NCBI GenBank assembly: GCA_964605575.1 | Contig: CAZSDG010000016.1 | Coordinates: forward strand, 1 to 19,511 | Source of the DNA: JAAZHN01 sp964605575 | GTDB taxonomy: Bacteria; Bacillota_I; Bacilli_A; RF39; UBA660 | Direction of reading: 5' to 3' | Length of the DNA: 19,511 nucleotides | Shown here: in pieces, positions 1 through 4,848 of the stretch | Layout: each line of letters opens with the position of its first letter | Numbering within the stretch: position 1 is the stretch's first letter | Made by a program: the position numbers and the translations under genes | The notes under the pieces: model-generated | What the model was told of the DNA's origin: nothing | Database searches by the model: none | Seen by the model: the letters and a program-made list of their open reading frames with translations, nothing else

Positions 1-1
1 G

Positions 2-436
2 CTATCGGAGGTTCGTAGTGATGAAGCAGTACTTGCTGTTCGTAACTCTATATCGTCAGGACATAATATTATCTCAACAATTCACTCTGATAAAGCTGAG
101 AGCATCCCAATGCGTATGTACTCATTATTAGAAAGTGAACAAGATACTGAACAGTTTTTAAGAACAATTCATCGTTATGTTCAATTAGGGGTTCACGTAA
201 AAGGTTATATGAGTAAGGAATTAAATAGATTTCAAAGAGAAATTGTTGAAGTTTGCGAGTTTTTTGTTAATGATAATAACGAAGCAGACAAAAATGTTAT
301 TTTTAGAAAAACGATGGATGGTAAGATTTCTTTAAAAAATCCAACAAAACATCTATTAGATTATTTAAGTATTCAAGGTGTATTTTTGCCAGTAGATACA
401 TTTAAGTTAGAAAACAATGTAGAACAAACAGCTTGA
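2..436 (+). CDS. cpaF: CpaF/TadA-type secretion ATPase, 3' end (partial)
   Basis: The frame is open from the left edge to the stop at 434-436, giving 144 C-terminal residues; the start lies outside the window. The peptide SEVRSDEA near its beginning and GHNIISTIHSD about 25 residues later match the Walker B-adjacent (Asp) box and the His box of the type II/IV secretion ATPase superfamily (CpaF/TadA, GspE, PilB, VirB11). The order and spacing fit the CpaF/TadA branch, where the ATPase powers Flp/Tad pilus assembly at the cytoplasmic face of the membrane. The next two genes encode TadB- and TadC-like platform proteins, which supports this assignment over a stand-alone VirB11. An internal ATG at 110 lies inside the conserved domain and is not the true start. 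Walker A is outside the window, so activity cannot be judged. Confidence 0.9.
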   Translation, partial: LSEVRSDEAVLAVRNSISSGHNIISTIHSDKAESIPMRMYSLLESEQDTEQFLRTIHRYVQLGVHVKGYMSKELNRFQREIVEVCEFFVNDNNEADKNVIFRKTMDGKISLKNPTKHLLDYLSIQGVFLPVDTFKLENNVEQTA

Positions 437-449
437 GAAAGGAGAAAAT

Positions 450-1343
450 ATGGAGTTAATTATTTTATTAGTAATTGCAGTTTATGTAATATCTTACCGA
501 AAAAACAATGGCGAAAATGTGTATAAATTTTTTGCTGGTCAAGTAAATTCTGCTTATGAAAAATATGCTCCATATAGTTTCCAAGTAGTAAGAGGAAAGG
601 CTAAGGAACTAGGACAAGAATATTCAGCGAAAAAATATGCAACTCAAGTTTTATTATTTGCGGGATTTGCTGGAGTAGTTGCCTACTTATACTTTTTCAG
701 TTTAATTTGGGCAATTATTTATGCCGCGATTGCTGTGTCTTTTATTCCATATTTAGCTTATTTGAGGTTACAAAGAATTTATAGTGAATATATATTTGAA
801 CAGATTCAAATATATACAACAAACGTAATTATGGAATTTAATACAACACAGAGTTTTGTTAAATCTCTAGAAGGTGTAAGAGACTCTGGGGTTTTAGAAG
901 ACCCAATATTAAGCGATGTAAAAACGATGATTGAAATGTCATATACAAATGGTACGATTGATCAATCAATTGTTTTTATGAATAATAAGTATCCATACTA
1001 TATTGTTAAGAATATGAATCAATTATTTTTACAAATAACTAAAGAGGGAGCACGAGACTCTGGTGAATCACTAGAAAATATGCTATTAGATATTGACTCA
1101 TTAGTTGAAGGTGTTTATCGGGATAGAATAGATCGAGCAAATTTCCATAAAAAGTTTGTTCAATATGGATTAATGCTCTATTTCTTAGTTTTAACGATGA
1201 TTTTTCTTTTAGGTGCTGATACGTATGCAAAAATGTCAGAGCAGTTGTTTGTTCAAATATTATTACATGGAATAATAATTGTTAATTCATATTTTTTAAT
1301 TACTGGTGAAAAATACTATAATGAAGATATAGGAGCTGAGTAA
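450..1343 (+). CDS. tadB: TadB-like pilus assembly platform protein (T2SSF family)
   Basis: This 297-residue integral membrane protein starts at an ATG with an AAAGGAG box at 438-444, 13 bp after the ATPase stop. Hydrophobic segments lie at about residues 1-15, 65-105 (two helices), 234-255 and 266-285. Between them is a cytoplasmic domain (about 117-225) with the amphipathic helical character of the T2SSF (GspF/TadB) fold, including the stretch ITKEGARDSGESLENML. T2SSF proteins form the inner-membrane platform on which the ATPase acts to add pilin subunits. Position directly after CpaF and directly before a second T2SSF-like protein is the classical tadA-tadB-tadC order. Family assignment comes from topology, size and context; subunit stoichiometry cannot be read from sequence. 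Confidence 0.82.
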   Translation: MELIILLVIAVYVISYRKNNGENVYKFFAGQVNSAYEKYAPYSFQVVRGKAKELGQEYSAKKYATQVLLFAGFAGVVAYLYFFSLIWAIIYAAIAVSFIPYLAYLRLQRIYSEYIFEQIQIYTTNVIMEFNTTQSFVKSLEGVRDSGVLEDPILSDVKTMIEMSYTNGTIDQSIVFMNNKYPYYIVKNMNQLFLQITKEGARDSGESLENMLLDIDSLVEGVYRDRIDRANFHKKFVQYGLMLYFLVLTMIFLLGADTYAKMSEQLFVQILLHGIIIVNSYFLITGEKYYNEDIGAE

Positions 1344-1344
1344 A

Positions 1345-2145
1345 ATGATTGGTGGAATGTACATTGAAATTTTGGCATTGGCCGGAATAATAATTGTTGT
1401 CTTAATGGTTAATGGAAGAATTGATCGTAAATCATTTTTTAAAGATAATAACCAAGCATTTACAAGATTTAAAGAAAGTGATTATGATTTTTATGTTAGA
1501 GCTAAATATGGAGATACTGTTGATCCGGATATATTATTTAGTAAAAGAATTCAAAATGGCGCGCTTGTCGTTTTTGCAATTATTTTCATTTCTTTAGCAA
1601 ATCTTAAGTATACGACTATAATTGCTTCATTAATTGCTGGTTACTTTGTCTTTAAAATGCAATACTCATCTCTAAAGAAAAGTTATAAGTCTAAATTGCA
1701 TGAGTATGACACAATGTTACCGTATTATTTAAAAAACTTAGAAATATTAGTCCAACATTATACAGTGCCAGTTGCTTTAGGAAAATCAATCGATGATGCT
1801 CCGCCTATATTTAAAAAAGGCTTAGAGGAATTAATTACAACAATCAATGCTGGTGATTCAACCATTGAGCCATATATGGAGTTTGCAAGAACATATCCAG
1901 TTCGTGATTCAATGCGAATGATGAGATTATTATATCGTTTAAGTTTGGGAACAAACGAAGGAAAACAAGAACAATTATTAACTTTCTCAAGAACTATTTC
2001 TAATTTACAAGCTAAAGCTAGAGAAGTAAAATATAAAAATAGACTTGAAAAAATGGAAGGTAAAACAATGATCATGTTAACAGCAACTGGGTTTGGAGTT
2101 ATGGTGTTACTATTAATTGCCATCTTAGGCATGATGAACATGTAA
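1345..2145 (+). CDS. tadC: TadC-like pilus assembly platform protein (T2SSF family)
   Basis: This 266-residue membrane protein starts one base after the TadB stop, with AGGAG at 1331-1335 inside the end of tadB, so the two are probably translationally coupled. Hydrophobic segments lie at about residues 5-22, 71-105 (two helices) and 242-263. The central cytoplasmic part (about 115-235) contains the segment DTMLPYYLKNLEILVQ and a later basic helix ending before the last membrane segment, as in the T2SSF domain of TadC. TadB and TadC are thought to pair in the membrane as the assembly platform of Flp/Tad pili. A second in-frame ATG at 1357 is possible but is further from the ribosome site. It ends the first transcription block; a promoter-like sequence follows. 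Confidence 0.8.
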   Translation: MIGGMYIEILALAGIIIVVLMVNGRIDRKSFFKDNNQAFTRFKESDYDFYVRAKYGDTVDPDILFSKRIQNGALVVFAIIFISLANLKYTTIIASLIAGYFVFKMQYSSLKKSYKSKLHEYDTMLPYYLKNLEILVQHYTVPVALGKSIDDAPPIFKKGLEELITTINAGDSTIEPYMEFARTYPVRDSMRMMRLLYRLSLGTNEGKQEQLLTFSRTISNLQAKAREVKYKNRLEKMEGKTMIMLTATGFGVMVLLLIAILGMMNM

Positions 2146-2161
2146 AGTTTAGTATATCTAT

Positions 2162-2190
2162 TTGCAATTATCCAATTAATAAAATATAAT
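2162..2190 (+). promoter_or_regulatory. Putative sigma-A promoter for the pilin genes
   Basis: TTGCAA at 2162-2167 and a perfect TATAAT at 2185-2190 are separated by 17 bp, in the 69-bp gap after tadC. A strong AAGGAG follows at 2201-2206, eight bases before the pilin ATG. The predicted start of transcription is near 2197. It would allow the pilin genes to be made in excess over the platform proteins. Read by eye; not tested. Confidence 0.5.
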
Positions 2191-2214
2191 TAAGATAGTA
2201 AAGGAGTGAAATAA

Positions 2215-2454
2215 ATGAAAGAAGCCTCAGGAGAATTAAATATGACAGCAATAACTATTTTAGCTATTGCGGCGGTAGGTGCGTTTTTCTACTTGGTTGT
2301 TTGGCCAGGATTAAAAACAAATATTCAAAATTCTCAAAAGTGTTCATCTGCAGTTTGCCAAGAATGTCGTAATGGCGTAGCAGATTGTACATATACGGAA
2401 GATGTTACAAAACCACCAATTGAAATAAAATGCGGATGTAAAAATACTGATTAA
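2215..2454 (+). CDS. Small cysteine-rich pilin-like protein
   Basis: This 79-residue protein has a very short N-terminus (MKEASGELNM), one hydrophobic helix at about 11-31 and a small exported domain holding six cysteines (43, 48, 51, 58, 73, 75), enough for three disulphides. The size, N-terminal helix and location between TadC and a second pilin-like gene fit a minor or major Flp-type pilin. A Gly at residue 6 followed by Glu could mark a prepilin-peptidase site, but the usual Glu at +5 of the mature protein is not seen. Processing is therefore uncertain and no peptidase gene is in the window. The first residues (M-K/R-E-A) resemble those of the next gene. It has its own promoter-like sequence and a strong ribosome site. 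Not recognised as a named family member. Confidence 0.62.
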   Translation: MKEASGELNMTAITILAIAAVGAFFYLVVWPGLKTNIQNSQKCSSAVCQECRNGVADCTYTEDVTKPPIEIKCGCKNTD

Positions 2455-2475
2455 TCGTGTAAAGGAATGATATAG

Positions 2476-2934
2476 ATGAGAGAAGCCGTAGGTGGAACCT
2501 GGCTATTTCAAATTGCCATAGTTTTTATATTACTTTTTGCTGGGTACTTGGCTCTTTCAGTCAATTATTCTCGTGCATTTAAAGTTAAAAACGAAATTCT
2601 TTCGATTATTGAAAGAAATGAAGGACTTAGAGATAAGTCAATTGAAGATATTAACAATTATTTAGTAACTGTTAACCACACAGTTATTGGTAAATGTGAT
2701 TCAGAATCTAGTGGATTTGGTAATGAAAAAGCAATGGCAGGTAATACTGGTGTATATTGTATCAAGAAAAGTTGCGTTTCTGGTGATGTTGTCCCAAAAG
2801 CAATTTATAAAGTAACAGTATTTTTTAAGTTTGATTTACCAATCATTGGTGATGCTTTTTCTTTTCGAGTTGAAGGAGAAACAAAACTTATTTACAATAC
2901 TCCAGATCCAGTTGAAGATAAAATAAAATGTTAA
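2476..2934 (+). CDS. TadE-like or pseudopilin-like single-pass protein
   Basis: This 152-residue protein has a short N-terminus (MREAVGGTW), a single hydrophobic helix at about 11-30, a helical stretch continuing to about residue 60, and an exported domain with cysteines at 74, 95, 100 and 152. The layout (short leader, membrane helix, long amphipathic helix, globular C-terminal domain) fits TadE/TadF-type pseudopilins of Tad loci. It follows the small pilin after 21 bp, with AAAGGAA at 2461-2467. The shared M-[K/R]-E-A start in the two neighbours suggests a common export or processing signal. No T4 prepilin motif with Glu at +5 is obvious. The family call is by architecture and context, not by a diagnostic motif. 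Confidence 0.6.
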   Translation: MREAVGGTWLFQIAIVFILLFAGYLALSVNYSRAFKVKNEILSIIERNEGLRDKSIEDINNYLVTVNHTVIGKCDSESSGFGNEKAMAGNTGVYCIKKSCVSGDVVPKAIYKVTVFFKFDLPIIGDAFSFRVEGETKLIYNTPDPVEDKIKC

Positions 2935-2948
2935 GGAAATGATAAACA

Positions 2949-3902
2949 ATGAATGTTGTAATTGCTAATAAATTAAAAAATGAAACAAGTTCAATTAATC
3001 TGCCAATCGGAAAAACATTAATTGGTTATTATCTAATTGACGATATTGTCAATTCGTTTGCTAACTTTGAGTTTTCAAAGCTGATTATTGATATGTCAGC
3101 AATTAAAGATAAAGATAATGTTGTTGGTTTTCAAAAAATGGCCGCGACATTAAATATGCAAAATATTATCTTTGTTATCGAAAGTGTTGATGATAATAAT
3201 TTAATTGCTAAGATTATTCCGTTTGGTATATATAATTTTGCAACTAGCTTTAATGGGGTTGCTGAATTAATAAATATACCAAACACTTATAAAGAAGTGG
3301 CTCATTATCATGATGTTTCAAGCATTAAAAGTCCAGTTCCAACTGCGATGAAAACTGTTGGCAATACAAGAATTATTGGTATAAAAAACATTACTAAAAG
3401 CGCTGGAGCGACAAGTTTAATATACTTGTCAAAAAAATATTTGGAGAAACTATATAAAGTATTAGTAATTGAAGTCGGAAAAGAAGATTTTAAAATATAT
3501 AAAGATGAAGATTATATAAGTACGACCGAAGAAAATTTTATGAATACAGTCAACAATTCATCTGGTTATGATGTGATTTTGGTTGATATTAATAATTTTG
3601 GTGTTGAAACTTATTGTAGTGATGTTTTATATCTAATTGAACCAAGTATTATAAAACTTGGAATGTTAGAAAAAGTTGATCGTAATTTCTCAGAAAAATT
3701 ACGTGGTAAAAAAATTGTTTTGAATCAAAGCTTTTTAGGAAGTAGTGATTTGTCAAAGTTTGAATTTGAAGGAAAAATAAAAGTTTTCTTTAATTTACCT
3801 GTGATGAATGATCGAAACAACAAAAATGATCACATTATTGCTCTTTACAATAAACTAGGCTTTACCAAAAGGGATGCCAAAAAAACTATGCGTTCAAAGT
3901 AA
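2949..3902 (+). CDS. CpaE/TadZ-like MinD-type protein with degenerate P-loop
   Basis: This 317-residue soluble protein has two apparent parts. Residues 1-125 look like an alpha/beta receiver-type domain (hydrophobic strands at about 45-49 and 73-77). Residues 140-305 look like a ParA/MinD fold, with the strand RIIGI, then KNITKSAGATSL (146-157) at the Walker A position, the strand KVLVIEVG and the Walker-B-like DVILVD (208-213). This receiver plus MinD layout is that of CpaE/TadZ, which positions Tad pilus machinery at the pole. The P-loop departs from KGGxGKTT: the segment KSAGAT lacks the central GKT lysine, so ATP turnover may be lost or altered. AAGGA at 2933-2937 overlaps the upstream stop. 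It closes the pilus block; an 81-bp gap with a promoter-like sequence follows. Confidence 0.65.
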   Translation: MNVVIANKLKNETSSINLPIGKTLIGYYLIDDIVNSFANFEFSKLIIDMSAIKDKDNVVGFQKMAATLNMQNIIFVIESVDDNNLIAKIIPFGIYNFATSFNGVAELINIPNTYKEVAHYHDVSSIKSPVPTAMKTVGNTRIIGIKNITKSAGATSLIYLSKKYLEKLYKVLVIEVGKEDFKIYKDEDYISTTEENFMNTVNNSSGYDVILVDINNFGVETYCSDVLYLIEPSIIKLGMLEKVDRNFSEKLRGKKIVLNQSFLGSSDLSKFEFEGKIKVFFNLPVMNDRNNKNDHIIALYNKLGFTKRDAKKTMRSK

Positions 3903-3928
3903 TGTTTACACGAAATAACTAAAAATAA

Positions 3929-3957
3929 TTGACATAAAGTAGTTTATAATTTAGAAT
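3929..3957 (+). promoter_or_regulatory. Putative sigma-A promoter for the first VirB2-like gene
   Basis: A perfect TTGACA at 3929-3934 and TAGAAT at 3952-3957 are 17 bp apart, the best-matching promoter in the window. Transcription would start near 3964, leaving a leader of about 20 nt that contains GGAGAGG at 3971-3977, six bases from the ATG at 3984. Together with the terminator at 4346-4376 it would make the first VirB2-like gene a single-gene transcript. Confidence 0.65.
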
Positions 3958-3983
3958 GATAATTAGAGAGGGAGAGGTTATTA

Positions 3984-4340
3984 ATGGGAATGTATTTAGC
4001 AATTAGCGCTGGCGATGTTTGTGGCGACTCTGGTATTGGTCCAATTTTGGATGTTATTGGGGTATTTATTACAATTTTAAAGTGGGCGATTCCTGTTGCT
4101 TTAATAATTTGGGGAACACTTGACTTAGGAAAAGCAGTTACAGAACAAGATGAGAAAAACATTAAAAAAGCTTATGGAAAATTGGGTCAAAGAGCATTAG
4201 CAGCAGTATTAGTATTCTTTTTACCAGGAATAGTTGTGTTCTTAGTTAATCAATTTTCAGGCACTTCTGCTCAAATTGGTTCAGGTGGTGCTGGTGAATG
4301 TGTACGCCGAGTTTTAGGAAATCCTTTATTTGGTGGGTAA
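3984..4340 (+). CDS. VirB2/TrbC-like two-helix pilin-type protein, copy 1
   Basis: This 118-residue protein has two hydrophobic helices (about 22-46 and 70-92) separated by a charged loop carrying DLGKAVTEQDEKN and KLGQR. This is the layout of VirB2/TrbC pilins and of small two-helix subunits in mycoplasmal and Gram-positive conjugation clusters. No cleavable signal peptide is evident. Cys13 before the first helix and Cys106 after the second could form a disulphide outside the cell. The next gene shares the motif order P-x(n)-D-[LI]-x-K-A-V-T, then KLGxR, then LVF-x-x-P, so the two are paralogues. A good promoter lies upstream and an intrinsic terminator just downstream, fitting an abundant structural subunit. 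A second in-frame ATG occurs at 3990. Confidence 0.72.
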   Translation: MGMYLAISAGDVCGDSGIGPILDVIGVFITILKWAIPVALIIWGTLDLGKAVTEQDEKNIKKAYGKLGQRALAAVLVFFLPGIVVFLVNQFSGTSAQIGSGGAGECVRRVLGNPLFGG

Positions 4341-4345
4341 TTACT

Positions 4346-4376
4346 AAAAAAACGTTCTTAATAGAACTTTTTTTTT
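4346..4376 (+). terminator. Intrinsic terminator after VirB2-like copy 1
   Basis: A short hairpin (GTTCT at 4354-4358, loop TAAT, AGAAC at 4363-4367) is flanked by seven A residues on the left and followed by nine T residues (4368-4376). The A and T runs can extend the stem after one mismatch. It begins six bases after the stop codon. The stem is weak in GC, so partial read-through is likely. Confidence 0.72.
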
Positions 4377-4408
4377 GCAATAATTAGTAATTTTATTTCC
4401 AAAAAAGA

Positions 4409-4436
4409 TTGCTATAATGTCTGGTTATGTTATACT
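4409..4436 (+). promoter_or_regulatory. Putative extended -10 promoter for the VirB2-copy 2 to VirB4 operon
   Basis: TATACT at 4431-4436 is preceded by TGT (4428-4430), forming an extended -10 element, with TTGCTA at 4409-4414 placed 16 bp upstream. It lies just after a terminator and about 30 bp before the next coding start, so a new transcript beginning here is expected. A perfect TATAAT at 4413-4418 is a possible alternative but has no good -35 box. Confidence 0.55.
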
Positions 4437-4451
4437 AATAATATAGATAAT

Positions 4452-4456
4452 AGAGG
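4452..4456 (+). promoter_or_regulatory. Ribosome binding site that decides the start of VirB2-like copy 2
   Basis: AGAGG at 4452-4456 is only three bases from an ATG at 4460 but nine bases from the in-frame ATG at 4466. The second spacing is the workable one, and starting at 4466 gives the signal peptide a normal basic N-terminus (MKYIKY). Confidence 0.55.
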
Positions 4457-4465
4457 TAGATGATA

Positions 4466-4837
4466 ATGAAATATATAAAGTATTTATTAATTATGGCATT
4501 AATTTTTGTCAGTGTATATTCTGTTAATGTTTTAGCTGCTGGAAATGGCGCATATTTTTTAGCTCCTTCTAGCTGTGTAATGAATTTAGGGGCGAAGACT
4601 AATGAAATAGTGAAAACTTTTATTCAGATTATTGCTTGGGGAGTGCCAACATTCATAATAGCTTTAACTGTAGTAGATATATTAAAAGCAGTAACCAGTG
4701 GCGATGTTAAAGATACGAATTTAATTTTTAAAAAATTAGGATTAAGATTACTTATTTCTGCTTTAGTTTTTTTAACTCCGCAGTTATTAAGACTAATTTT
4801 TGGGGCTTTAGGACTATCGTTTTGTTTTTATCAATAG
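4466..4837 (+). CDS. VirB2/TrbC-like two-helix protein with signal peptide, copy 2
   Basis: Starting at 4466 gives 123 residues (an ATG at 4460 would add two). Residues 1-25 form a signal peptide (MKYIKYLLIMALIFVSVYS followed by VNVLAAG) with a likely cleavage near Ala24/Ala25. Two further hydrophobic helices lie at about 48-72 and 93-117, with the loop VVDILKAVTSGD and KLGLR between them, matching the preceding gene in motif order. Cys37 and Cys120 bracket the helices exactly as in copy 1. It is therefore a VirB2-like pilin-type paralogue that differs mainly by having a cleavable leader. It heads the operon that continues through the VirB6- and VirB4-like genes, so it may be made in amounts closer to the channel proteins than copy 1 is. 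Confidence 0.7.
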   Translation: MKYIKYLLIMALIFVSVYSVNVLAAGNGAYFLAPSSCVMNLGAKTNEIVKTFIQIIAWGVPTFIIALTVVDILKAVTSGDVKDTNLIFKKLGLRLLISALVFLTPQLLRLIFGALGLSFCFYQ

Positions 4838-4848
4838 GAGTTGAGTAA

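Noticed and set aside
1758..2141. 127-codon open frame on the minus strand inside tadC
   Set aside because: It lies wholly opposite a well-supported gene, has no matching family features and no credible ribosome site; it is a by-product of the codon use of tadC.
3929..3950. Promoter formed by TTGACA 3929-3934 with the perfect TATAAT at 3945-3950
   Set aside because: The spacing is only 10 bp; TAGAAT at 3952-3957 gives the normal 17 bp with the same -35 box.
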